Translations under genes and position numbers: made by a program
DNA from: Streptomyces flaveolus
GTDB lineage: Bacteria; Actinomycetota; Actinomycetes; Streptomycetales; Streptomycetaceae
Reading direction: 5' to 3'
Length of the DNA: 64,000 nt
Assembly (NCBI RefSeq): GCF_000716535.1
Contig: NZ_JNWV01000024.1
Coordinates: 62,001-126,000, forward strand
Part shown: positions 16,004 through 25,114 of the stretch, one piece after another
Position numbering within the stretch: the first letter of the stretch is position 1
Layout of the letters: each line of letters begins with the position of its first letter
The notes under the pieces: model-generated
What the model saw: only the letters and a program-made list of their open reading frames with translations
What the model was told of the DNA's origin: nothing
Databases searched by the model: none

Positions 16004-16117
16004 TCACAGAGACCTCGTTGGGAACTGACTGATCATCGGGGCACCGGGAGGTATCCCGAAGTGGTCTTGGATGTGGCTCTTCCCGCCGCTGACGACGATG
16101 GTGATGTCCGGGGACAT
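16004..16117 (-). CDS. Possible 37-residue peptide
   Basis: A tiny frame beginning MSPDITIVVSGGKSHIQDHF, with almost every codon ending in G or C, GAGAG just upstream of the ATG, and a clean stop. There is no signal peptide or cysteine. It could be a genuine small protein or the tail of a lost gene. The rest of 15958-16548 shows no recognisable gene. Confidence 0.3.
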   Translation of the reverse strand: MSPDITIVVSGGKSHIQDHFGIPPGAPMISQFPTRSL

Positions 16118-16548
16118 CAGGTCTCTCTCGGTCGATCGACTCGTCGCGCCGGCCGGCACGACGCCCGCCGACGCTGCCAACGGCCGCCTTGGCGGGGCGG
16201 CGGACCGACCGGGGGCCGGGGCATGTGGGTCACCGGCGGCGGCACCCGATGCGCCATAGATTGGACCAACATGCCAAGCGTCGACGCATAGGAAGTGCTG
16301 GTGGAAGACCCACCGGCTTCGACCCTGACCGCTGCCGCTGCCGCGATGTCTTCCACGACGCCGTCATCCTCGCCTCGATCAGACTCTGGCCGCAGCCCGA
16401 CGGGACGGCCCCGCCGAATCCCATCACTCCCGGCTGCTTTTCCTGGGCATGACATAGAACGGTTCGCGCCGGGCACACGGCTGACCAAGAGACAACCAAA
16501 GAGGGCTAAAGAGTGTTGAGCCCGATCGTCATCAGCGCGGGAGCAACT
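16118..16548. other. No gene recognised
   Basis: No frame on either strand has convincing codon bias or motifs. The last 50 bases form the upstream region of the DUF4190 gene. Confidence 0.45.
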
Positions 16549-16836
16549 ATGACAAGTTACGGCGGGTCTTCCACCGCACCCACTCGTTCTCGCACCAACG
16601 GCCTGGCGATCGCCGGTCTGTGCTGCGGCATCGTCGGACTTTTCCTGCTGAACATCATTCTGGGCCCGCTGGCCGTCGTGTTCGGCGCCGTCGGACTGCG
16701 GCAGTCGGCTGCCAAGGGCGGGGCGGGCATGGCGAAGGCCGGCATCGTTCTGGGCATAGTCGACGTCGTCCTGTGGCTCGTGCTGCTCGCCGTCGCCGCC
16801 AACACCGGCGGCTTCAGTTGGCACGTGGGCGGCTGA
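16549..16836 (+). CDS. DUF4190-domain small membrane protein
   Basis: A 95-residue protein with a short polar N-terminus (MTSYGGSSTAPTRSRTNG) and two transmembrane helices. LAIAGLCCGIVGLFLLNIIL, then GAVGLRQSAAKGGAGMAKAG and LGIVDVVLWLVLLAVA, is the DUF4190 pattern. GGGAG lies about eight bases before the ATG; an earlier start in the same frame lacks this. Role unknown. A perfect hairpin follows within 30 bases. Confidence 0.82.
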   Translation: MTSYGGSSTAPTRSRTNGLAIAGLCCGIVGLFLLNIILGPLAVVFGAVGLRQSAAKGGAGMAKAGIVLGIVDVVLWLVLLAVAANTGGFSWHVGG

Positions 16837-16861
16837 CCGGCCCGAGGTGCCCCCATATGTG

Positions 16862-16884
16862 CGGCCCGCTGCACCGGCGGGCCG
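16862..16884 (+). terminator. Hairpin after the DUF4190 gene
   Basis: CGGCCCGC and its exact complement GCGGGCCG are separated by seven bases, giving an 8-bp GC stem. There is no T tract, as is usual for streptomycete terminators. Confidence 0.6.
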
Positions 16885-17414
16885 TACAGGTGTACCCACC
16901 ACGATCTCCGATATCAGTGGGGCTGCCGACCACCGGAGGGTACGGGCGCGGCCCAACTCGGGGCAGGCGCCAGCGGCTCGACGAGGGCACTCCCTCGGCG
17001 ACCGCCCGAGCGCCGATTCAGGGCAGCGCCGCAATGGAAGCCGCGCGTGGTGGGGGGTGCACACGGAGTCCTGCGGGAACTGCGGGACGCGTGCGCTGTC
17101 AGTTCCGCGTCCGTACGCGCCGACGCTCTTCGGTGGCGCCGTCGACTTGCACGGCGCTTCCGGGGAGCGCCAAGTGGGCCGGTGGAGATGCGCTTACGGT
17201 CCTTGCCCGGACGGGAAACGGCGACGACGGAGCGAAGAGGATCTGCAACCCGTTGCGGACACGCCTGCCCGTTTCTGCCCGGGTGGCGCGGTTCCCGTGG
17301 ACCAGAGGACAGCACGCCCCGTGTCGGCGTCGGTGACACGGATGACGAGGTCGACCCGCGACCCGAAGGCCGGGCCGAGCGCAACCCCCCGGGGCGCGGC
17401 CTCCGGGAGAAGAC
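16885..17414. other. Non-coding or degraded stretch
   Basis: On the minus strand near 17.25-17.39 kb one frame reads ALGPAFGSRVDLVIRVTDAD with strongly biased codons and then fades, suggesting a fragment of a lost gene upstream of YceI. No start and no domain could be identified. The rest is featureless. Confidence 0.35.
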
Positions 17415-18320
17415 CTACTGCGGCGGCGTGGGCGTGTCGTGGGTGCGGTACATCGCCTGTACGTCCAGCTCCAGTTGGACGGTCGGACCGACGACGGCGA
17501 TGCCGCGGGCCAGCATGGAGCGCCAGTTGAGGGTGAAGTCCTCCCGATGGAGTTCCGCCTTCGCGAGAGCCGCGCAGCGCAGCTCCTGTTCGTAGCCTCC
17601 GTTGACCATCCCGAGGTAGGTCGTGTCGAGGCCGACGGAGCGGCTGGTGCCGTGCATGGTGAGTGTGCCGTGCAGGGTCCACTTGGAGCCGCCGCGGTGG
17701 GCGAAACGGGTGCTGGTGAAGTCGATGTACGGGTAGCGTTCGACGTCCAGGAAGTCGGCGGAACGCAGGTGGTTGTCGCGGGTGTTGTTGCCCGTGGTGA
17801 CGCTGGAGGCGTCGATGCGCACCGAGACACTTGAGTCGGCCATGTTCGGTGCGATGCGGATGCCGCCCTGGAAGCGGGTGAACCGCCCGTGGACATGGGC
17901 CATGCCCACGTGCTTGGCGATGAACCGGATAGCGGTGTGCGGGGGGTCGAACAGCCAGGTTCCGGCTGTCGGAAGTTCCATCTGGCGGGCCGGCTGGAGC
18001 GCGACGCGCACCGGGGGCAGAGCCACCCCGGCGGCGATGTCGAGGGTCTCGCGGGCAGGTGACAGGCCCTCGGCCGCGATCATCACGCTGTAGGAGCCCG
18101 GCGGCAGCGTCGCTATGAAGTAGCCGTGGGGGTCCGTGGTGCCGCGCGTCACGACCCTGTGGCTGTCCAGCGCGGTCACAGTGATCTCGGCTCCGCCCAT
18201 GGGCTGCTCGATCGGATCGACGACCTCGAAGCCGAACGCACCGGCACCGGGCGGCAGGGGGACCGAGATGCTCGGCCCGGCACCGTGGGAACGCCGACGT
18301 CGGAGCAGCCCGAGAGCCAT
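17415..18320 (-). CDS. YceI-family protein with N-terminal carboxypeptidase-regulatory-like domain
   Basis: A 301-residue two-domain protein. Residues about 20-115 look like a carboxypeptidase-regulatory/Ig-like beta domain (GAEITVTALDSHRVV, then DPHGYFIATLPPGSYSVMI). The rest is a lipocalin-like YceI domain (GTWLFDPPHTAIRFIAKHVG, then VHGRFTRFQGGI), which binds isoprenoid-type lipids. The ATG with AAGGG upstream is preferred to one 11 codons earlier. No clear signal peptide is seen, although many YceI proteins are periplasmic. Stand-alone gene. Confidence 0.88.
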   Translation of the reverse strand: MALGLLRRRRSHGAGPSISVPLPPGAGAFGFEVVDPIEQPMGGAEITVTALDSHRVVTRGTTDPHGYFIATLPPGSYSVMIAAEGLSPARETLDIAAGVALPPVRVALQPARQMELPTAGTWLFDPPHTAIRFIAKHVGMAHVHGRFTRFQGGIRIAPNMADSSVSVRIDASSVTTGNNTRDNHLRSADFLDVERYPYIDFTSTRFAHRGGSKWTLHGTLTMHGTSRSVGLDTTYLGMVNGGYEQELRCAALAKAELHREDFTLNWRSMLARGIAVVGPTVQLELDVQAMYRTHDTPTPPQ

Positions 18321-18809
18321 GGATTCACCCTTCTTCACCTGCGTCACCGTCACGCGATCCGCTCAGACGATTACGTTCGCGGTCGCCAAGAATCGTCGGC
18401 GACGGGAAGACGGACGCGGGGCCAGTAGTTTCCGTAGAAGATCATAAAGCCCCTCAGGCGCAGGCGACTCACCGCGACCTCAATGCTGCCCGCCTCCCCT
18501 GCCGGTGGACGTCGGATCACATATCAGGACATCGACCGGCCATATCGCCACACCTCGACAGCGATGCTTTGCAGCAATGCTGTGGTGAAGTAACGGAAAG
18601 GGACCGTGATATTCACAACCGCTCTGCGGCTTCACCACGGACCTGACACAGACAGCAGGCGACGCGCCCCGACCGCGGGCTCGGGAGAGCTGCGTACCTA
18701 CTGCTCGCGCCGGCGCCGCGGACCGGACGGACACGGCAGCGGTGATCACCCGTCCAGGCATCGACACGCACTTTCGCGGAGACATGTGGTGGCCAGGCCG
18801 GTAGAGACG
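18321..18809. other. Upstream region of YceI gene; no gene recognised
   Basis: The stretch lies between the YceI start and the end of the EamA gene. It is locally more AT-rich around 18.52-18.61 kb and must contain the YceI promoter. No coding signal is seen on either strand. Confidence 0.5.
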
Positions 18810-19829
18810 TCACCGGTGGTCGGTTCGTGCGGGGACGCGGCTGCTACTTGCGGAAGGGGGCGTGGCAGCGGCGTGTCCTGCCGACGGCCCGGGATGACCG
18901 GGTGGAGCGGAGGACTGCCCGCCCGGTCGCGTGGTGGGCCGGGTACGGGCCGAGGGCAGGCAGGCCGCGGCCAGTCCACCGAGCATCAGCAGGCTGCCGA
19001 GCGCGGCGGTCGCGGTGAGGTGTTCGTGCAGGACGAAGACGCCGAGGAAGGACGCCGCGAGGGGTTCGGCGAGGCTGAGGGTGCCCACGGCCACCGCGCT
19101 GGTGGAGGTGATGCCGATGGAGAACAGGCCGTACGGCAGGGCGGTGGTGGCCAACCCGAGCCAGGAGATGAGGCCGAGGGTGGCGGGTTGCCCGAGCGCG
19201 GCGCTGCCCGCGGCCATCCATGGCACTAGCGGAACGGCGCCGAGCAGCAGAGAGAGGGCGGACACCGTCGGCAGGTGGACGTCCGGGTGGTCGGTAGCCA
19301 GTTGCTTGGCGTACACGGTGTAGACCCCGTAGCAGACACCCGAGACGGTGGCGGCCAGTAGTCCGGAGGCGTCGACACCGGTTCCAGTGGGGGCCATCAG
19401 CAGGGCGCAGCCGGTCACGGCGGCGGCGGTGGAGACCATCCATGTCCGGGTGAGGTGTTCACCGCATACGGCCCAGGCGATCAGGCCGGTGGCGACGGGG
19501 GCGGTGCCCAGGGCGACGACGGTGGCCAGCGCGGCGCCGGTGCGGGCGGTCGAGTAGAGGAACGCCGCCTGGTAGACGCCCGTGGCGATGGCGCAGACCA
19601 GCACCGGCCGGGCCAGACCGTGTCGCAGCGCGGGGAGCAGGGCGGGCAGGTGGCGACGGGCGCAGGCGGCCAGAACCGTGCCGCCGACGACCAGCCGCCA
19701 GCCGCCGAGGGCGACCGGGCCCATGGAGGTGCCGACCAGGGCCTGCGCGGGTCCGACGGTGCCCCACAACAGCGCGGCCCCGAGGATCAGCCCGGCACCG
19801 TTGGAGAAACCTCGCTTTTGTTGCCTCAT
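18810..19829 (-). CDS. EamA/DMT-family transporter
   Basis: A 339-residue membrane exporter of the drug/metabolite transporter superfamily, with ten predicted helices in two EamA repeats. The first starts NGAGLILGAALLWGTVGPAQ, the second GLLAATVSGVCYGVYTVYAK. The C-terminus after helix ten is a proline-rich tail of about 45 residues. Such proteins export amino acids or metabolites. It diverges from an Lrp-type regulator across 73 bases, the classic arrangement for an Lrp-controlled exporter, so an amino acid or analogue is a plausible substrate (inference). Confidence 0.9.
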   Translation of the reverse strand: MRQQKRGFSNGAGLILGAALLWGTVGPAQALVGTSMGPVALGGWRLVVGGTVLAACARRHLPALLPALRHGLARPVLVCAIATGVYQAAFLYSTARTGAALATVVALGTAPVATGLIAWAVCGEHLTRTWMVSTAAAVTGCALLMAPTGTGVDASGLLAATVSGVCYGVYTVYAKQLATDHPDVHLPTVSALSLLLGAVPLVPWMAAGSAALGQPATLGLISWLGLATTALPYGLFSIGITSTSAVAVGTLSLAEPLAASFLGVFVLHEHLTATAALGSLLMLGGLAAACLPSARTRPTTRPGGQSSAPPGHPGPSAGHAAATPPSASSSRVPARTDHR

Positions 19830-19845
19830 GTCGGCACACGCTAGA

Positions 19846-19860
19846 CAAAGATTCGCTTTG
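19846..19860. promoter_or_regulatory. Candidate Lrp operator
   Basis: CAAAG-ATTCG-CTTTG is a perfect 5-base inverted repeat in the EamA/Lrp intergenic region. ATTCG and CGAAT, 11 bases apart, form a second overlapping inverted pair reaching about 19871. Lrp-type proteins bind such imperfect palindromes; the assignment is positional. Confidence 0.5.
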
Positions 19861-19902
19861 AAGGATCGAATAGCGCACACCATAAGGCAGAGGGGAAGAA
19901 GT

Positions 19903-20400
19903 GTGGAACTTGATGCGGTGGACAGGGCTCTTCTGCGGGAACTGCAGAACGATGCACGGCAGACCAACCGGGACCTCGCCGCGAAGACAGGTGTCTCGCC
20001 GTCGACGTCACTGGAGCGGGTGCGGCTGCTGCGGGAGCGCGGTCTGATCACCGGCTATCACGCCGCCCTGGACCTGGAGGCGGCCGGACGGCCCGTACAG
20101 GCGCTGATCTCGGTACGGATCCGTCCTCCGGCCCGGCCGGTCATCGAGGGGTTCCGGGAGTGGGCGCAGCGACTGCCGGAAGTCATCGCCATGTTCGTCA
20201 CCTCCGGCGCCTACGACTTCCTTCTGCACATCGCGGTGCCGGACGTGAACGGGGTCTACGCCTTCGTCATCGACCGGCTCACCGAACGGCGGGAGGTGGC
20301 CGACGTCCAGACGACCATGGCGTACGAACACGTCCAGTCACGCGTCATCGAACCGGCTACCGCCCCCGAACAGACCCGCCCTACCCGACGACACCGCTGA
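19903..20400 (+). CDS. Lrp/AsnC-family transcriptional regulator
   Basis: A 165-residue regulator. The N-terminal helix-turn-helix is DAVDRALLRELQNDARQTNR, then LAAKTGVSPSTSLERVRLLR. ERGLITGYHAALDLEAAG links to a RAM/AsnC effector domain (ALISVRIRPPARP, then TSGAYDFLLHIAVPDVNGVY). GTG is chosen because AGGGGA precedes it. It diverges from the EamA exporter, which it probably activates or represses in response to an amino acid. Confidence 0.92.
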   Translation: MELDAVDRALLRELQNDARQTNRDLAAKTGVSPSTSLERVRLLRERGLITGYHAALDLEAAGRPVQALISVRIRPPARPVIEGFREWAQRLPEVIAMFVTSGAYDFLLHIAVPDVNGVYAFVIDRLTERREVADVQTTMAYEHVQSRVIEPATAPEQTRPTRRHR

Positions 20401-21119
20401 AGTCACGGGGCTGATCGTCGCGGCACCGTGCAGCCCTCTCCTCAGTCGGCCGGCTGGGCGTCGATCAGCTGACGCGCGCCCGGGCCGGCCGGCAGGAACG
20501 GCATCACGTTCTCCGGGCGGAGCGGGTTCGGCGAAACCGGTGAGACCGGGTTTCAGGTCGTGCCGTCGGAGAGGGGAGGTCGTGCAGGTTGCCGGGGCAG
20601 GTGTGCGGACGTGGTGGATGGTCGTAGGAGGAACGTCGGCGGGGAGGCAGGCAGCGCTGGAGTTGCCGGCGCAGCGGGAGGTGCGTCCCAGCCCGACGCA
20701 CCCTTCAGCCGCTCGCGCCGTGGTGACGGTGAGCGGCTCTCCGGGCAGCCTCACCGCCTTGCCCCGGACCGCCGGGGAGGGGCCCGGCGGCGCGGGGCCG
20801 AGCTCTGGCCGGTGCCGGCCTGGGAGCCGCCCGGCGGGGAACTCGCCGCGCGCCGCACTCCGGCCGCGGCGATCACGATCGACGTTTGGGCAGGCCGTTC
20901 GAAGCCTGAGCTCTTCAGGTACGGCCGTCCGGCTGCTGTGGACACCGCTGCGGTGCCGTCCATACAGCGGGCGCCAAGGTCAGGCCGCCACGGGGTGTTC
21001 TCGGCGTCGAGCGCGCCGCCGATGGCCTCGGCGTAGTCGCGGGCGCCCGTCCGGCCAGAGCGGCGCCGCGGGGCGAGTCGCCGTGGTGCTGGACACGGTG
21101 GGGCTCGCGGCGTACCGCG
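20401..21119. other. Degraded region between Lrp and SpoIIE phosphatase genes
   Basis: Around 20443-20530 the minus strand reads PLRPENVMPFLPAGPGARQL with biased codons and ends at a stop, which looks like the C-terminus of a lost protein. The remainder has no coding signal on either strand. Confidence 0.35.
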
Positions 21120-22538
21120 TTACTGCGACCGCGGCCGCCATTCGAAGAGCAGGATGGTCGCGTCGTCCCGCAGTTGGTTGCGCTGGTAGTCGAGGATGGC
21201 GTGGATGAGCAGTCGCAGTACCTCGGCCGGGCGCTGACCTGCGGCGTTGGAGTGGATGATGAATTCGGTGAACCGGTCGAGCCCGAACTCCGCACCATGC
21301 GCGTCCCTGGCCTCCACCACACCGTCGGTGTAGAGAAGAACGCAGTCGCCCGGTTCCAGTTTCGTCTCGTGGATCTGCCGGGCCGCCGGGGCGAGTGGGC
21401 CGACAAGGCCGAGCGGCGGCTGCGGGGCACTGTCGAGCGCCCCGCAGAGCACCCGCTCGTCACGGATCAGCAGCGGTGGGGGATGACCGCAGTTGACCCA
21501 GTGCAGCACCCCGGTCTCAGCATCGAGCCGACACAGCACACCGGTGCAGAAGTGGTCGGGCAGCCACTGGGCGAGCGCCTGGTCGACGGAGCCGACGATG
21601 TCGGCCAGCTCACCACCGCCGCGGCGGGTGTTGCGGGCCGCCGCCATGGCGACCGACGTGGTCAGGCCGGCGGTCAGATCGTGGCCCATGCCGTCGAGGA
21701 TCATGGTGTGCAGCACGTTCTTGACCACCGAGTGGTCGAAGGCGTCGCCGGCGATGTCGTACGCCGGTTCCAGGACCGCGGTCGAGACGCACCTGCTGCT
21801 GCCGATGGTGCGCGGCGGCAGGAAGGCCCGCAGCATCTCGGCGGGCAACCGCATGGGAGCGGTGCGGGTGCGGGCTGCGAGCCAGTCGCTGTAAGTACGC
21901 TTGGAAGTGATCAGCATGGCGAACAGATGGGCCAGCATCCGACTGCGACGCATCAGCGGCCCGTCGAGCGAGGCGGCACGCACCGCGAGCACGCCCAGCC
22001 GCTCCGCACCGTCCACAAGAGGCATCCAGACGATCAAGCCGTCCCCTGCATCGTCCACCCGCGAGGAGACCGTACGGTACGCCCATCCGGCCGACGAGTG
22101 GTCCACCGAAAGCGGCTCCAAGGCTTCGTCGAGTGGGACGAGCAGCCGTTGTTGCAGGTCGGCGAGGTAGATCAGTGCGGTGTCCAGGCCGAGGGCCGAG
22201 GCGCATCGATCGGCCAGGACGGGCAGTTCGACCGGCAGGGCCGTTTGCGCCTCGGTGATCAGCTGTTCGAGCCGGCTCTCCTCGACGGCGGGGTCGTGAG
22301 CGGAGGGCTCGCGCGGTGGGCCCGACACGGGGATCACTCCTTCCATGCCCGTTCTCACACTGATCCTGTCCTCCACGCCCAGCCGCTGCCACCGCTCCAC
22401 GCTCCCCCGGTCCGCGGCCGGTGGGCCGTCCCGCCATAGGTGCACTCGGCGTCCGGCATCGGCCGCGACCAGTGGTACACCTCCTCGAACAGCTTCTCCC
22501 CGGGCGGCTTCGATCGCCGTGGTGAGCAGCTCGTTCAT
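21120..22538 (-). CDS. SpoIIE-type PP2C phosphatase with GAF-like domain
   Basis: A serine phosphatase that likely acts on anti-sigma-factor antagonists. The central region (LDTALIYLADLQQRLLVPLD, then DGLIVWMPLVDGAERLGVLA) is a GAF-like sensor. The C-terminal SpoIIE domain has YDIAGDAFDHSVV and HTMILDGMGHDL (metal-binding Asp residues), CGHPPPLLIRDERV, LYTDGVVEARDAHG and LRDDATILLFEW. The start is uncertain. From ATG 22538 the frame is open, but between about 22495 and 22408 the codon bias moves to another frame (EKLFEEVYHWSRPMPDAECT), bounded by a G4 and a G5 run. This suggests two compensating one-base indels. ATG 22346 is the conservative alternative. Confidence 0.82.
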   Translation of the reverse strand: MNELLTTAIEAARGEAVRGGVPLVAADAGRRVHLWRDGPPAADRGSVERWQRLGVEDRISVRTGMEGVIPVSGPPREPSAHDPAVEESRLEQLITEAQTALPVELPVLADRCASALGLDTALIYLADLQQRLLVPLDEALEPLSVDHSSAGWAYRTVSSRVDDAGDGLIVWMPLVDGAERLGVLAVRAASLDGPLMRRSRMLAHLFAMLITSKRTYSDWLAARTRTAPMRLPAEMLRAFLPPRTIGSSRCVSTAVLEPAYDIAGDAFDHSVVKNVLHTMILDGMGHDLTAGLTTSVAMAAARNTRRGGGELADIVGSVDQALAQWLPDHFCTGVLCRLDAETGVLHWVNCGHPPPLLIRDERVLCGALDSAPQPPLGLVGPLAPAARQIHETKLEPGDCVLLYTDGVVEARDAHGAEFGLDRFTEFIIHSNAAGQRPAEVLRLLIHAILDYQRNQLRDDATILLFEWRPRSQ

Positions 22539-22564
22539 GTGAAGCTCGTGCACAGCGGTTGGTC

Positions 22565-24031
22565 TTACGGTCTTGATGCATCCGTCAGGGGCTGCGCGTC
22601 CACCTCGGTCTGCTTCGACGCGGCGGAAGCCATCTGTGCCGAGCCGCCGCCACGGCTGAGGTGCACACCGAACGCGGATGTCACCAGGCCCAGTACGGCG
22701 GCGACGCACCAGACGACCCGGAAGTCGTGGAGGGACGCGGCACCGACGTGGGAGCCGACCACAGCGACCAGGACCGCGACGCCGACCGAGGTGGAGATCT
22801 GACGGACGGAGTTGACCAGCGCCGACCCGGTCGCCGCACGGTGCCCTGGAACGGCGTGCACACCGGCGGCCACCAGAGTGCCCAGGGCCAGACCGACACC
22901 CGCACCCGTCAACAACTGGCTGGGCAGCATGCCACGCCAGTAGTCCGGGGTGACGGATGCGAAGTACGCGAACCACACCATGCCGCCGGCGAACAGCAAG
23001 CCGCCCGTGGCGACCAGCGGACCGTGTCCGAAGCGCTGCGCGGCGCGGGCGGTCAGAAGGGTGACGATCGGTACGAGGGCGGGACCGGGGACCAGGGCGA
23101 GACCGGTGCGCAGTGCACTCCAGTGCCAGAGTTCCTGGCACCACAGCACATTCGACAGCAGCATGATCGCGAAGGCGACGCCGAACACGAAGCTGCCCGC
23201 GTTCGCCGCTCCGAAGCGCGGCAGCCGTAGCAGGTCCAGCTCGAACAGCGGCCGGGGGTGTCGCAGGGACCTGAGGACGAACGCGGCGCCGCTGATCACG
23301 GCAACGGCCAGGAGCAGTACGGTCCTGCCGCTCGTCCAACCCCAGTCCGACGCCTGGACCAGTGCCCCGGACAACGCAGTGACCGAGGTGACGACCAACA
23401 GGGCGCCGAGGAGGTCGGGCAGCGGGCCGGCCTCCCGTGCGGCCGGCTTCGGCAGGACCGATCGGCCGGCGACGAGCGCCGCGATCCCGATGGGCAGATT
23501 GACGGCGAACACCCACCTCCAGTCCACCTCGGTCAGGAGACCGCCGGCGACGGGTCCCGCGGCCGCGGCGAGTCCGCCGACCGCAGCCCAGCTCCGGGTG
23601 GCATGGGTACGACGCTCGGCCGGCACGGTCGCCAGCAGCAGGGCCAGGGACGTGGGAATCTGGGCGGCCGCCCCGACGGCTTGCACGATCCGGGCCACGA
23701 CGAGGGTCTCCAGGTTCGGGGCGAGGGCGCAGCCCAGCGACGCGAGGGTGAAGACGCCGATTCCGGTGAGGAAGACCGGCCGCTGGCCTATGCGGTCACC
23801 GACGCGCCCGGCCACCACCAGCAACGCGGCGAAGGTGATCGCGTAGGCATTCAGGACCCAGGACAGCGAACCGAGGCTCGCGCCCCCGCCGCCCCCACCG
23901 GAGAAGGTCTCTCCCATCGCCGGAAGTGCGACGTTGACGATCAGCAGATCAAGGTTGGTCATGAAAACGGCCACCAGGACAACGATGACGGCCGTTCGAG
24001 AGTGCTTTGAAAATCCAAGCATTGCAGCCAT
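22565..24031 (-). CDS. MFS multidrug efflux transporter (EmrB/QacA, 14-helix type)
   Basis: A 488-residue membrane pump. Helix 1 carries the family motif FMTNLDLLIVNVALPAMGE. Motif A follows (GRVGDRIGQRPVFLTGIGVF), then motif C-like GGLAAAAGPVAGGLLTEVDW with WRWVFAVNLPIG. Fourteen helices are predicted from the hydrophobic pattern. Several ATGs are possible at the N-terminus. It diverges from an HxlR regulator, and a 15-base element is repeated at both starts, so expression is probably inducible by a drug or electrophile. Substrate unknown. Confidence 0.9.
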   Translation of the reverse strand: MAAMLGFSKHSRTAVIVVLVAVFMTNLDLLIVNVALPAMGETFSGGGGGGASLGSLSWVLNAYAITFAALLVVAGRVGDRIGQRPVFLTGIGVFTLASLGCALAPNLETLVVARIVQAVGAAAQIPTSLALLLATVPAERRTHATRSWAAVGGLAAAAGPVAGGLLTEVDWRWVFAVNLPIGIAALVAGRSVLPKPAAREAGPLPDLLGALLVVTSVTALSGALVQASDWGWTSGRTVLLLAVAVISGAAFVLRSLRHPRPLFELDLLRLPRFGAANAGSFVFGVAFAIMLLSNVLWCQELWHWSALRTGLALVPGPALVPIVTLLTARAAQRFGHGPLVATGGLLFAGGMVWFAYFASVTPDYWRGMLPSQLLTGAGVGLALGTLVAAGVHAVPGHRAATGSALVNSVRQISTSVGVAVLVAVVGSHVGAASLHDFRVVWCVAAVLGLVTSAFGVHLSRGGGSAQMASAASKQTEVDAQPLTDASRP

Positions 24032-24069
24032 GGCGCAAGCCAAGCACAGGCCGGTTTGGAAATCAAACC
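24005..24069. promoter_or_regulatory. Pair of HxlR operator-like sites
   Basis: GGTTTG-GAAAT-CAAACC (24053-24069) is a perfect 6-base inverted repeat just before the HxlR start. CTTTGAAAATCCAAG (24005-24019) matches its core at TTTG-N-AAATC-N-AA and lies over codons 2-7 of the MFS gene, 49 bases away. Two similar sites between divergent genes are typical for HxlR/MarR-type control. Confidence 0.6.
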
Positions 24070-24090
24070 ACTTGGGGGGACAATGGGGTC

Positions 24091-24570
24091 ATGACCACGC
24101 GCATCGACCCCCAGGACATGCCCGGCCGGCCCTGCTCGCTCGCTGCCGCTTTGCAGGTCATCGGCGACCGATGGGCCTTGCCGGCGATCCGCGAGGTCAT
24201 GCTCGGCAACCACCGGTTCCGACAGATCGCCAGGAACACCGGGGCCCCCACGGACCGGCTGGCGGCGCGCCTGAAGGCGCTGGTGGAAAGCGGCATCCTC
24301 GAACGGCGCCCGCTTCCGGACGGCACACACCACAACGGCTACTACCTGACAGAGGCCGGGCGCGATCTGGGAAACATCACCCGCGAGCTCATCGGCTGGG
24401 GTGACCGCTGGGCCGTCACCACTCCGCCCAGCCGGATCCGTCACCGAGACCACGAACTCGTCACGCACACGGTCTGCGAGACCTGTGGTGAGCAGGTCCA
24501 TGGCGAGGACATCCACCGGGAGGAGCTCACCCCCGGCTGGGACCAGTCCGGCCCGGTGCAAGCCCCGTAG
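24091..24570 (+). CDS. HxlR-family transcriptional regulator
   Basis: A 159-residue winged-helix regulator. RPCSLAAALQVIGDRWALPA is the defining HxlR start, with the Cys before helix 1 that senses electrophiles or oxidants in several members. NHRFRQIARNTGAPTDRLAA is the recognition region, then LVESGILERRPL and YYLTEAGRDL. A C-terminal extension holds a CETCGEQVHGEDIH pair of cysteines. It probably represses the divergent MFS pump. Confidence 0.9.
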   Translation: MTTRIDPQDMPGRPCSLAAALQVIGDRWALPAIREVMLGNHRFRQIARNTGAPTDRLAARLKALVESGILERRPLPDGTHHNGYYLTEAGRDLGNITRELIGWGDRWAVTTPPSRIRHRDHELVTHTVCETCGEQVHGEDIHREELTPGWDQSGPVQAP

Positions 24571-25114
24571 ACCGTGCGGCGGTCGTCGGTCCCGCCCCGG
24601 AACGGGGCGCGTGACCTCGGTGCGGTCGGTCGTCGGCCGGAAGTCTCGCGGATCTCCCGGTGGCTTCCCAGGAGCCGGGCGGGTGGTGGCATGGGAGACG
24701 CAGGGTGGCGGCACGTCGACGGCCGATGACCGACTCTCTCCCCCGGAACGGCGCCGGGGAAGGGTGCAGATCGAACCACGCCGAGGCGAACATCGCCACG
24801 GCGGGTGGTTGACTGGCGTCCCGGTACCTCGCCACCTGGATGATCGCCCGGGCGCTCGGGGAAACGGCCGCACGCGACGCCCTGACTACGTGGCTCCGGT
24901 CGGCGAAAACCAGGAGACCAGACCCCCGAACGCGCTCTGCGCGCCATCCACACGGGCGAGGCCGCATTGCACTGACGCCGCCGCCCCTGCCCGTAGATTT
25001 CGGTGGGTAAGGCGCTTTCCCCTCCGCACCCGTCGACGAACTGCCTGTCGACCGCCTCATCCATCAGCCTTGAGCCCGCGGCTGTCCGCGGTCGCCGCAC
25101 CTCTGGAGACACAG
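24571..25114. other. No gene recognised
   Basis: Open frames here on both strands lack codon bias and motifs. The last bases (TCTGGAGACACAG) are the ribosome-binding site of the next gene. Confidence 0.5.

Noticed and set aside
22539..23516. Upstream extension of the SpoIIE phosphatase through the MFS gene
   Set aside because: That part is an out-of-frame reading of the MFS coding sequence.
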